DNA of 64,000 nucleotides. Origin: Gnetum montanum. Its lineage: Eukaryota; Streptophyta; Gnetopsida; Gnetales; Gnetaceae. The notes beneath the pieces were generated by a model. It did no database searches. It saw only the letters and a list, made by a program, of their open reading frames with translations, and was not told the DNA's origin. The stretch lies in the NCBI GenBank assembly GCA_015680685.1, contig MNCI01011132.1, positions 138,864-202,863 of the forward strand, given 5' to 3'. A program made the position numbers and the translations under genes. The stretch's first letter is position 1; every line of letters starts with the position of its first letter. Shown here piece after piece: positions 35,821 through 45,360 of the stretch.

Positions 35821-35926
35821 TAGCAGTTTACAAAAAGAAAAATTAAAAAGCTAAATAAAGCAAAAACAAAAAATAAATTGAAACAACACTTGAACATGCA
35901 AAAATAAACTCATGGTTTAGCATACC

Positions 35927-36190
35927 AGGTTTAAATGGTGATGGGAATGGTGGAAGATCCACCGACACGTCTTCAATAGTGATCGGCCTAAGGGATGCCC
36001 AATCACCATCCAACCAATCAAACTCCTTGCACCTATTGTAAAATTGGGAGTTCTGGGTTGGATAGGTTTGTACTCACCCCCGCATTGGCCTATCACATCA
36101 GCATGCATATTCCCAGTGGAGGAAAACTCCTGTAGTGACATATGTACTAAGGCCAAGGCATCAGTATCACTGTGAAGCCCACTCTTGTTG
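35927..36190 (-). pseudogene. Exon 3 of the T1 opposite-strand gene
   Basis: It starts near SGLHSDTDALALVHM after ATCAACAAG, then a frameshift near 36,050 moves to QFYNRCKEFDWLDGDW and DLPPFPSPFKP. It ends at donor GTATGC (35,926). Intron 2 is only about 95-110 bp. Confidence 0.6.
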
Positions 36191-36292
36191 ATAAAAAACT
36201 TGGTAACAAAAAAAAAGCACATACACTATTAACATTTTTGCCTAGTGTAGCATGCATTGCATAACGTAGTAGAATATGTTTATAGAACTCAC

Positions 36293-36741
36293 CCTCCGGC
36301 ACAATAAACAGTTCTTGGTGGGTTCTGAAAATAGGTTCCCATGCAGCGAGCAATGAACAATGTGTTGTACAGGTAGTAGCAATTATATTCAAGCATTTTC
36401 CAAATCCAAGCCAGATGCCTCAAACGTTTTGGGCACTGACTAGATCCCTCTGCCTACCCGCTCCCAATTCCTCCATCGGTCAAAAATTTCAGAATATCCC
36501 GATTTGCCCCAGGCAATAGGGTTTCTGTAATTGTAGTTGCTACCTCCTCTGATAAGTGTGAAAAAATGGTCACACTAAAGTGCTGGAGGAGGAATTGTAG
36601 GAAGTTCTATGCACCTTCCTAGAAGTAGACCACCTGTCGCTCCACATGCGGTGGGGTGGAGGAACATTGACAACTGGTTCGCTTAGGTAGCAAAAAATCC
36701 CTACAATTTCTAGGACAATCAAGATGGGCCTTAACATCACC
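36293..36741 (-). pseudogene. Exon 2 of the T1 opposite-strand gene
   Basis: The acceptor TTCTGTAG precedes 36,741 and the donor GTGAGT follows 36,293. One frame covers all 449 bases with only three TAG codons. It reads GDVKAHLDCPRNC..., FLQFLLQHFSVTIFSHLSEE and RHLAWIWKMLEYNCYYLYNT. Its phase follows exon 1 exactly. Confidence 0.72.
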
Positions 36742-37376
36742 CTACAGAACATAATGGAAAACATTAATAGTATGTTCAAGTGAAGTTCGCATGTAGCATA
36801 GCAAGATTAGCCATTTGCAAATAGCATAGCATAACTCTTTCCTTGCATGTAGTGTAGCAAAACCACAAGGGTAATAGTGTAGCAACGCGATATCACTGAT
36901 GCATTAACCTAAAGGTCTCACAACACACCGGCCTAGCGTAGCAACAAAAAATTAAATACAAATTTTTAAAAAAGAAATAATCTGATACACTGTAGCTATT
37001 GCAACAAATCCTTTGACATACAAAATGACTCACGCTATGCTTTGATAAACATGTGTTATACTGTTAAATCATGCACATGGCCAAACCCTCCTGAGGACTG
37101 TACGCTATGCTATTTGTATGCTAGGTTGTCAGAATCACCTAAAGCTCTATGGCAAGTTAGTCATAGAAATGGTAGTCTAGGCAATACTACATGTAACCTT
37201 AGCGTAGCATCTGTACACCCGTCGCGACTAAATTAGCAACAACGGCAGTGTAATGGCCAAAATGGCAACCAAAATAGTGACAGAAAATGCATATTTCAAA
37301 AATAAAAATAAAAAAATAAAGAAAAATTAGAGACACCAATAGCAACATAGAAAATGAAGGTGGCATAGCAACTTAC

Positions 37377-37498
37377 CAAGTTGATGAAGCCTCCTGTCGT
37401 ACTACGATGCACGCCTACGATAGATGCCCCAGGCTGTCTTTCACCTTGTGAACCTTGGTGAGTGCTAGGTGTTTGCATTCTCTTTTAGGTGCCATCAT
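37377..37498 (-). pseudogene. Exon 1 of the T1 opposite-strand gene
   Basis: From the ATG at 37,478 it gives exactly 34 codons beginning MQTPSTHQGSQGERQPG, ending at TTG followed by the consensus donor GTAAGT (37,376-37,371). An ATGATG at 37,498 lies upstream in another frame. T2 has a similar polar exon 1 with the same donor. Confidence 0.7.
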
Positions 37499-37628
37499 TT
37501 AGTTATAGATTCTTTCTTAGTTGCTACACTAGATCTCCTTACTCTTTGTCACTATGATCGCTCTACGCTCTGGATGTGGGCTCTGTGCTTTTACAATGAA
37601 AATGATGAGTTTACCAAGGGTAAACCTC

Positions 37629-37636
37629 TATTTATA
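37629..37636 (-). promoter_or_regulatory. TATA box of the opposite-strand gene of T1
   Basis: On the - strand GGCTATAAATAGAGG, about 130-150 bp before the ATG. Words of the GCTATG/GCTACTACACTATG type lie just upstream (37,690-37,745), as in the LTR U3. The distance leaves room for a 5' UTR of about 100-120 bases. Confidence 0.7.
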
Positions 37637-37794
37637 GCCAACATGGTGAAAAAGAACTTGCCATTTTTGCACCCCAATTAATGTGGGACATTTTGTATAG
37701 TGTAACACCCTCGCCATAGTGTAGTAGCAATGTTTTCATCATAGCAAGTGGGCCCAACTGAATGTTTCGTCCCACATTAAACTAACAACTTACC

Positions 37795-38010
37795 TTTGTG
37801 AGAATAGCCTGTTAGCGGTGTGCAAAGACCTTAAATTAATACAACTTACCTTTACTAAAAAAATTCATTAGTGGCATGTAAAGACCTTAAACTAATAGTT
37901 TTAACATATAAAATCAACCAGGTTAGCTGTTTGCAAAGACCTTAAACTAGCAGTTTTGAACTTTTGCATTCAAGCGGTCTGCTACAACCTTAAACTAACA
38001 GATTGCAAAA
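37795..38010 (+). repeat. Tandem repeat array 2 of T1
   Basis: Four to five irregular units with the core GCAAAGACCTTAAACTA(A/G)(T/C)AG. It lies upstream of the opposite-strand gene and before reverse transcriptase. The core AAACTAGCA is shared with arrays 1 and 3. Confidence 0.8.
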
Positions 38011-38125
38011 TTTGTATCATAGTTTACAATTATTTAACCATTTCATATTTCATTATTGCTTTGAAAATGTTTACTATGTATTGTTGCTACAAAAAGGTAT
38101 CACTTGACTTGGCATTTATGTCATC

Positions 38126-39330
38126 ATGGTAGGTTAAGCAAGAATGGCAATGCATCATGATCTTTCTTCACCTCTAGCCTTAACAGGCCCATATGGCAAA
38201 CTTACAAGACAACTGAACCCAAAGTCAATAGACTGGGAATCATTTGCAGATAGTACTGTAGCATCCTTAGAAACATCCCCAAACTAGCCCAAACATCTAG
38301 TTCAAGCCTTATATTTAGAGGCTAGGGATGTAACTGAGGACCCTCTCATTGAAATACCTGTGACTACATCTATGGGGGAAATAAAAACGTTAAAACTTAG
38401 CTCCCTCCTAGATTCACAAACACATAAAGATGTATCCAAGGTACTGCAAGACAACATCGAGGTTTTCACGTGGTCCTATAATGACATGCCAAGCTTAGAT
38501 CTGAGGCTTATACAACACAACATTATGTTATACCCGCGTATGAAAGCATTTAAACAAAAGGCTCACAAGGTTAAACCAAAGATTGCACTAGCCGTATGTG
38601 ATGAAATCATTAAGCTGTATCAGGCTAGTTTCATTTGAAAAGTTCATTAATCAGAGTGGGTGTCAAACATCATTGTAGTTTCTAAGAAAATGGGGGAAAT
38701 ATGAATTTGTATAGACTTCTAGGATTTGAATAAAGAAATGATCAAAGACGACTTCCCATTACCAAGTATTGATCAACTCATTGACACTATGGTAGGTCAC
38801 TCTTTGCTATCCTTCATGGACAGTTTCTTTGGCTACAATCAAATTTGTATCAACGTAGAGCATCAGTTAACAACAACTTTCATGAGCCCATGGGGTAGCT
38901 TCTATTACACCATGATGCCCTTTGGACTCAAGAACGTCGGAGCAACCTACAAAAGAGCCATGACATACATCTTTAGCAACTACATCTTACAAACACTAAA
39001 TGACTATGTGGATGACATAGCGGTCAAATCTAAAGAGGCCACTGATCATCTCAACGATCTAGGTGTAGTCCTCAAATGCTACTAGATGCATGACTTACAC
39101 CTTAATCCAAAAAATTGTGTCTTCAAGGTGAGAACTGAATGCATGTTAGGGGTTGTAGTATCGAAGGCTAGAATACGAGTGAACCTTGACAAAGTTAAGG
39201 CCATCATTAATCTAGCACCCCCTACCAACCTTAGAGAATTACATGGGTTGTAAGGTATAGTATAGTTCATTAGAAGGTTTATAGCAAAGTTGACTGACAA
39301 GTTACATCCCATGCAACACTTACTAAAGAA
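38126..39330 (+). pseudogene. Reverse transcriptase of T1
   Basis: One frame, broken only by single stops, runs from before 38,360 to 39,490. It shows EVFTWSYNDMP, HKVKPKIALAV, WVSNIIVVSKK, ICIDF.DLN, DDFPLPSIDQLID, GHSLLSFMDSFFGYNQI, TTTFMSPWGSFYYTMMPFGL, the catalytic YVDD (near 39,005-39,018, YVDDIAVKS) and the LNPKNCVF and LRELHGL blocks. This is a complete Ty3/gypsy reverse transcriptase of Tat type. Stops are TGA, TAA and TAG where Arg, Gln or Trp is expected. It is read with RNase H as one polyprotein. Confidence 0.92.
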
Positions 39331-39800
39331 AGGGGTTAACTTCGAATGGATAATACAATGCCAACAAGCCTTCGATGATCTGAAGAAAGAGCTTTTACAC
39401 CTCTTGACTATTTACCCACTGCAAAGGGATAAGCCTTTTTACATCTACCTTGCCACCTCAGACATGTCTATCATGGCACTGTTATGTTAGAGAATAGATG
39501 AAGGCTCTGAGATTCTAGTGTATTATCTAAGTCATGCATTGATAGCAAATGAGGTGAAGTAAAATGAGGTGGAGAGAAATTGCCTTGCCTTAGTGTTTTC
39601 ATTTAAAAAGTGAAGGCATTATCTGTTCCATAGCAAAGTTAACATCATTTGCAAGAGTAATGTACTATGGGCTATCATGAACAATCTATATGAAAGTAGC
39701 AGGATAGCCTGGTAGAAAGCCATAACCGTAGAATTCGATTTGCATTATGTGACCCAATCGTTGATGAATGGTCAAGCTATACCTACGTAACTTACAACCT
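39331..39800 (+). pseudogene. RNase H (gypsy type) of T1
   Basis: It continues in the frame of reverse transcriptase: FEWIIQCQQAFDDLKKELLH, DKPFYIYLATSDMSIMALL, VYYLSHALI..., NEVERNCLALVFSFKK and RHYLFHSK. This is the RNase H that removes the RNA strand and lies directly after reverse transcriptase. Three TAG or TGA stops. Confidence 0.85.
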
Positions 39801-39879
39801 CACCCGTCAATGATTGGGAAACCATAGAACCCAAGTTCCATGATGAGCACATTAGCACATCAATGCTGTCCCATTACAT

Positions 39880-40370
39880 CTTGAAGCTACTTTGCACTTC
39901 AACGGTGCCTCAACTACGTGTGGTGGTAGTGCAGTGGCCATCATTACATTTCCCTTTGGGGACATTCAACCATTTTCTTAGCATTTCATGTTCCTTTGTA
40001 CGAACAACGTGGCAAAATATGAAGGACTCCTCAGGGGCCTCTTAGCAACCCAAACATTAAAAGTTAAACATATGGAAATTTGAGGCAATTCACAACTCGT
40101 TGTGAATCAAATGAATGAGGTCTATGCCTACAAAGCTACTCATCTGCATCCCTATTGCAACCTAGCCAAAATTTTTCTTAAACAATTTGAAAAAATGAAC
40201 ATTCAACACATGTTGTTCAATGAGAACATCGTAGTAGATGCTCTAGCCACCCTAGCATTAAATGTGCCACCACACCTATTCGCAAGTTTTCCCACATCGA
40301 TTACTAAGTGTACGGAGACTATCACTCAAGCAGTACATGTCACGTCTGTAAGCGTGGACGATACCTAGGA
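39880..40370 (+). pseudogene. Second, archaeal-type RNase H of T1
   Basis: TNNVAKYEGLLRGLLATQT (from 40,000), then GNSQLVVNQMNEVYAYKATH, FLKQFEKMNIQHMLF and NENIVVDALATLAL, in an open piece at 40,102-40,368. This is the NNxAEYEAL ... G(D/N)SxLVVxQ ... ADALAxLA pattern of the additional RNase H known from the Tat clade. The catalytic Asp of GDS is Asn here. It supports the Tat assignment. Confidence 0.85.
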
Positions 40371-40439
40371 GTGGTACGCCAACATTAAAGCCTACTTGCA
40401 ACATGGTGAGCACCCATGTGGATTGACATCTACCTAGAG

Positions 40440-41618
40440 GGATGCGATTCACAAGCGTGCTCAGTAATATGTACTCATGGGAGACAACACCTTGTGTGAA
40501 CAATTCTTTAATGGGATATTTCTAGCATGCGTAAACAAGGAACAAGCACAAAAGGTCATTAATGAGGTACATGAGGGACTGTGTGGTGGACACATAGCAC
40601 CTAGGGCCATGGAAGAAAAAATCAAATGCCTAGGGTACTACTAGTCTCACATGGAATGCAATTTCCTAGCCAAAGTTAAGACTTATGATACGTGCCAATG
40701 ATATGCAAATCTTATACATGTTTCACCTATCAAGTTGCACTAGATGTAGACCATGTGGCCATTCCAACGATGGGGACTAGACATTATAGGACCTATCACA
40801 CCTAAGTCTTCTGTAGGTCATAGCTTCATCATCACTGCCACTAAGTACTTTACAAACTGGGTAGAGGCTATTCCCCTTAGGAAGACTACATATGAATAGG
40901 TTTTCCACTTTATATTAGATAACATCGTGATGAGGTTTGGGCTTCCCATGACTATTGTGATAGACAATGGGCCACAATTTAGTAGTGCAGAAACCAAAAC
41001 CTTTTGCAGCAACCTTAGCATTAAGCAATCATTCTTCTCACCATACTACCTCTAGGAAAATAGACAAGCAAAAGCTATGAATAAATCCATCATCAACTTG
41101 CTCAAGAAAATGCTTAGCAATAGGAAGAGGCGATGGCACGAGCAAATCTTCTATGTGCTATAGGCTTATAGGATGATGTTCAGGACGGCAACAGGTAAAA
41201 CTCCTTATAGTCTTGTTTATGAATCTGAAGAAATGTTTCCTTTTGAGGTACAGGTACCATCACTTTCAATGATCCTATCAAACATCATGAGGAAAGACCA
41301 GAACAACGAGTCAAGGATCATTGACCTCAACTCCATAGAGGAGGAACGTGCACAGACACTTGGCCACATAGAGCGATATCAAGAAAAGTAATGACAAAAG
41401 CATCATGCAAACCCACATCAATGGCTAATGAAAAAGGGAGACCTCATTCTTAAGGCTGTCCGTGAGCATGTGAAAAATTTCTTAGCAAACTAGGAAGGTC
41501 CATTCATGGTCACAAAATCCTATGAGAATGGGGCCTTCAAGCTAGTAGACATGGATGGCAACGAGTTTGCAAATCCTGTGAATCATTCATATCTAAAGCC
41601 ATACTATGATGCATAAGA
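40440..41618 (+). pseudogene. Integrase of T1
   Basis: N-terminal zinc-binding part: VHEGLCGGHIAPRAMEEKIK (His pair kept) and VKTYDTCQ, where the first Cys of CxxC appears changed to Tyr. Core: QRWGLDIIGP (first Asp), FGLPMTIVIDNGPQF (second Asp), then NRQAKAMNKSI, where the catalytic Glu codon is AAA (Lys) at 41,071-41,073. C-terminal part: KTPYSLVYESE, KKGDLILKAVREHVKNFLAN and VNHSYLKPYY, typical of Tat integrases. The open piece 41,173-41,391 covers the core end. Several TAG stops. It would have inserted the element cDNA. Confidence 0.92.
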
Positions 41619-41629
41619 AAGGTAAGCAA

Positions 41630-42085
41630 ACATCAACTAGAACATAAAACTGGCAAATCTTATCCGCTATGTTGTAAAACTGGCAAAGATAGATCGCTAC
41701 GACTATAAACTAGCACAACGATAGTCCGCTATGATTATAAACTAGCACATAGACCATCCTCCATGACATAAAAATAGCAAAGCATGTCCACTATGATATT
41801 AAACTAGCATAGATGATCCACTATGAACTTAAACTAGCCCGTCCACCATCTACTATGATGATAAACTAGCACTATTGTCGGCAGGAACCTTAAACTAGCA
41901 CAACAGTCTGCTAAGACCTTAAACTAGCACAACGATCATTCGCTATGATGATAAACTAGCACAATGGTCTACTAGGACCTTAAACTAGAACAATGGTCTA
42001 CTAGGACATTAAAATAATGCACCACGGTTTGCTAAGACCTTAAACTAGCACATTAGATGGTCTTCCAAGACCTTAAACTAGGTTC
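41630..42085 (+). repeat. Tandem repeat array 3 of T1 (3' untranslated)
   Basis: About twelve units of 32-40 bp, of the type GTCCGCTATGATTATAAACTAGCACA changing to GGTCTGCTAAGACCTTAAACTAGCACA. It begins within about 15 bases of the integrase stop. Tandem repeats at this site are known in Ogre/Tat elements and can seed satellite DNA. Confidence 0.88.
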
Positions 42086-43446
42086 GTGACACAACTTCTA
42101 GCTCACAATCCATGACCATTCAAGCAAGCAAGCGTGCATAGTGCCAACAAGGGGTGGGACGTTGTAGTTCCAGAATACAGTTCACGATGCCAAGAAAACA
42201 CTCTCTGGAATATATGTAATGCCACTTCCCTTGGCATCTTTCTAATCCTCTGGAGATATCATCTGACATCTTACTGACCTTTTGGAGCTACCACCACCAT
42301 GGCCCATCGCCCTGGTAGTAGCTTTCATTGTTAGCACCAATCGTTGGGGTCCCAACACTATTGTGGCCAAGCCACAAAGTTGCTACCCTCTAGCCCTCAC
42401 CATTTCTCTAGCTCAAAATATGTTTAGCTGTTGGGTATCTCACCTTACAACTGAACTACATAATGCTTTCCTTGGGTGGGGACTCTTGAGCACTCGCATC
42501 ATAGTAACTCCTAGCCTCCTCGGTATCGACCTCTCCATGTTGATGCTGCCAGAACCACTGTTAGCCTTTCTAGTTTGGATGTCAAATGCCTTAGCAACAA
42601 CATCCATTGTTCCAATAGCTTCCAAAGCTAGCAAGAACTTTTGCCTTCATTTTTCTTGATGGTTGTTTCTTCTAGTTTTCTCTTTGTTGTGTTTGCAGGG
42701 TAGGTGCTGGAGGGATGTCGATTAGAGGTGGCAGGACACTACATCATTCCAAGGTGGTCGTATTGACTAGCTTGGATACTTGGGAGTACACATCCTATCC
42801 TCCCCCTTAACCTCCTTTACCTCATTTCATACACTTGCAATTCTCCCTCTCACACCTCTCTTTTGCGAATTTTCTCTATGCCTATAAAGCCTTTTCATAT
42901 GCTGAACTGCAAAGTCCATGACATGCGTAACGTAACTTGCCACATGGGAAGCATCTCTAGGTAGGTTAAATCCCCATGTGGATGTAACACAACTCATCTT
43001 GGGGAGGAAACACCTATCCTACAACAACAAGGTTTCTTGCAAATGAAAATGGAAAAATAGCAAAAGAAAAGCATAAAAGAGCAAAAGTTTAAAACAAAAT
43101 GTACCCAAAACAAATGGCACATCAACTATTTCGTGATGATAGTCTCTAAGAATTCCAATGAGACATCAAAAGCCTTCAAAAGAAAAGATGCCCATGCATA
43201 TCAACTCCCTTACAAGCACTCCAATGAGGGACCACACTGTGCTACATCTTTCCCTCCTTGAAACTCTTCTCACAGCTCCACCCTTTCCCCCTTTCCTACA
43301 TAACTATCCTAGCACTCTCAAGCATAGCTAAACAACATCTTAACAATTACTAAAGAGCAATTTTATCATCTTGTCTTTTGTGGTGTTTCATATTCTTTGT
43401 CAACGTCTCTCGGGCCCATCCTCTAGACATTCCAAAGAGGAGCCAT
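42086..43446 (+). other. 3' untranslated part and polypurine tract of T1
   Basis: An open frame at 42,282-42,659 (125 codons, from MELPPPWPIALVV) has no recognisable feature, and the other strand is also partly open there. I do not call a gene. The end CAAAGAGGAGCCAT (43,433-43,446) before the LTR contains the polypurine tract (43,434-43,442). Confidence 0.55.
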
Positions 43447-45114
43447 TGAGACACCATAAAATTTTGAGACCCTCTTGCTTCACCAGGGTCATGGAGTTTA
43501 GGCTAGGACTTCCACAAGTGTGGCGTCATGATAGTTTGGCAGAAAAGTATAGACACCGAAGATAGACTATGCAGTCTAACAAGTTTTCTACTTCCAGGAC
43601 TGGCACGGCTAATGGACTCTCCAACCTGCACACCTGGACAATTCACCCTACTGATAGTCTACTCAAAAACTATGCTAGGAGTTGTTAACAGTGTTCAAGA
43701 TGGATAAAAAAGTTTAGAAAGTTTTCTAGTGGTGAAGTCTACTATGCTACGCTATGCTATGCAATGTAGCAAGCCTTCTAAAAGATCAATCAAGTGTCTG
43801 AATACAAGTTTTGGCAAGATGTTTTCACAAGACAAACTCAGAATTTAGTCAACACAAGGTTTTACACTATGCTATGCTATATAGCGTAGCACAACATAGG
43901 AAAAGTGAAACATGTAAAGGCTCCTTTGCCAAGCCACTTCGGCAAAAGGACTGCATCTGATAGCATTGTGATTTCCAAAGCTACCGTGTCTCGGTTAGCC
44001 TTCAAATCACAAGCAAAGTTTTTGCATGAAACCCCACAATTCTGAAAAAAATGCAAGTTACATTGGCTACTACGCTATGCTACACTACATAGTGTAGCAT
44101 AGCGTAGTAAAGATGCAAATTAATAAAATGCTCCAAAGGTTAAGCCGACGTGCACCAAAGCTTCTGGGAAATGCTATTGACTTCAATGCAAGTTTTTTTC
44201 TCAAACCGATGGCTATGCAGTGCTACGCTACATAGCGTAGAAAGCAGCTACACTACGCCAATGTGCTACGCTACATAGCGTAGCACAACATAGCAAGCAG
44301 CTATGCTACTTCAATGTGCTTTATTTCTCGCTTGCATTGTTGGCACACTGGATTCCAGCATGTGTAGTTTCAACAAGATGGTTATAGTGTAGCAAGTTCA
44401 AAATCAGCGTTGCACATCTATGCGGTACGGGCACGTCAACATCTCATGGGGTCTAGGACACATGGCATCCAAGCCTCATTTCTTGCCTACTCCTAGCCCT
44501 CTAAATACCCTGCCAAACAACACTCAAAGGGTTGGCAATTTTGGGTTGGCAATTTGGGTTGGCTTTTTAACATTGACATTTTGCATGTTGGCCCTTTTGC
44601 AGTTGGCTTTCTGGCTCAAAGAATTGGTATTTTTGCATTAGCGAGAGTAGTTGGCTTGTTGGCATTTCACACTGTTGGCTTTTAAGTTCTCACTCAAAAG
44701 CATAGTTGACATGTTTTGAGCATTCTGGTCATTCTTGAACTCTCTATGCACCTCCGGTGTTATGTAACTTGTTATGCATTTTCAAACGAGGCAAAGAATC
44801 AAACCTATAACTTTGCAGCGGTGCATTTTCTTACCCTAGTTTATTCTATTATTTCTTCATTGTTATCACTATTTGGCATTATTTTCTTCATTCCTACATT
44901 TTTTAATCATTGGTTATAACTCAAGTATTTTACATTTAAGACAAAGTTCACGTAAGGATAAGTTACACCAATTAAGTCTCTGTCTGATTGACTAGACCAT
45001 TCAGGACACCCCGCTTTCATTTTATCCAGCACAGTCCTCGCATAGATCCAAGATTAAACTATTCACTTAGCAACCTCTCAGTGTTTCCAACCATTGAAGT
45101 TTTTGGTGACTACA
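43447..45114 (+). repeat. 3' LTR of T1 (1,668 bp)
   Basis: It starts TGAGACACC and ends GACTACA, followed by the target duplication ACCTC. Palindromic GCTACGCTA clusters at about 43,735-43,770, 43,865-43,895, 44,070-44,110 and 44,220-44,310 match those of the 5' LTR in position. Confidence 0.94.
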
Positions 45115-45262
45115 ACCTCCAATAAGTGTAGGGTCAAAGAACAAAGTAATTTGGACAAATGGTTGGGAAGTTAAGGGCTCTAGAAGGTTTTGGGCTCTAA
45201 AAAATTGCAGAAAATCCCTATCTGTTATGAGGAAAATGACAAAGATTTCTAAGTGCATGGTG

Positions 45263-45360
45263 GTATATATAGTATTTTTGAGATGCAACAATGAGGCCTC
45301 ATCGATGGGGCCTCATTGAAGTGGTCAGTTACATCAAAGAGGCCTCATTAACACAGTTGT
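45263..45360 (-). promoter_or_regulatory. Internal U3-like promoter module before ORF-X (A2)
   Basis: On the - strand, four variants of ATGAGGCCTCATCGATG (45,292-45,360) are followed by AATACTATATATACC (45,263-45,276). Equivalent to 2,150-2,310 in A1. In the unbroken element it would lie a few hundred bases before the ORF-X ATG at 26,766. Confidence 0.5.

Larger units (their letters stand above)
32937..37498 (-). pseudogene. Opposite-strand spliced gene of T1, about 7 exons
   Basis: A transcription unit of its own: TATA box (complement of 37,629-37,636), ATG at 37,498 or 37,478, and exons at about 37,498-37,377, 36,741-36,293, 36,190-35,927, 35,820-34,768, 34,623-34,133, 34,046-33,909 and 33,800-32,937. 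Donors read GTAAGT, GTGAGT, GTATGC, GTAAAT, GTAGGA and GTAAGT; acceptors CTGTAG, AACAAG, unclear, TAGTAG, ATGTAG and CGATAG. Introns are T-rich on this strand. Coding totals about 3.4 kb, or about 1,100 residues: short polar head, three globular-looking exons, an acidic repeat exon, and a coiled-coil-like C-terminus. I do not recognise the protein; exon 4 loosely recalls the putative plant transposon or plant mobile domains reported in Tat antisense ORFs. A few TAG stops and two frameshifts make it a pseudogene now. Confidence 0.75.
27079..45114 (+). mobile_element. T1: 18-kb Tat-like LTR retrotransposon with opposite-strand gene
   Basis: Both LTRs and a perfect target duplication ACCTC (27,074-27,078 and 45,115-45,119) fix the ends. 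Order: LTR, primer site, gag, protease, tandem repeats, opposite-strand gene (32,937-37,498), tandem repeats, reverse transcriptase and RNase H, archaeal-type RNase H, integrase, tandem repeats, untranslated part, polypurine tract, LTR. Dual RNase H, the very long internal region and an antisense ORF are known traits of the Tat clade. LTRs differ at roughly 30 of the first 190 positions by my count, so the insertion is old although it is the youngest of the nest. Confidence 0.94.

Noticed and set aside
42282-42659. A 125-codon hydrophobic open frame in the T1 3' untranslated region, considered as an env-like ORF
   Set aside because: It has no signal peptide followed by cleavage pattern, the other strand is also open, and T2 shows nothing comparable.
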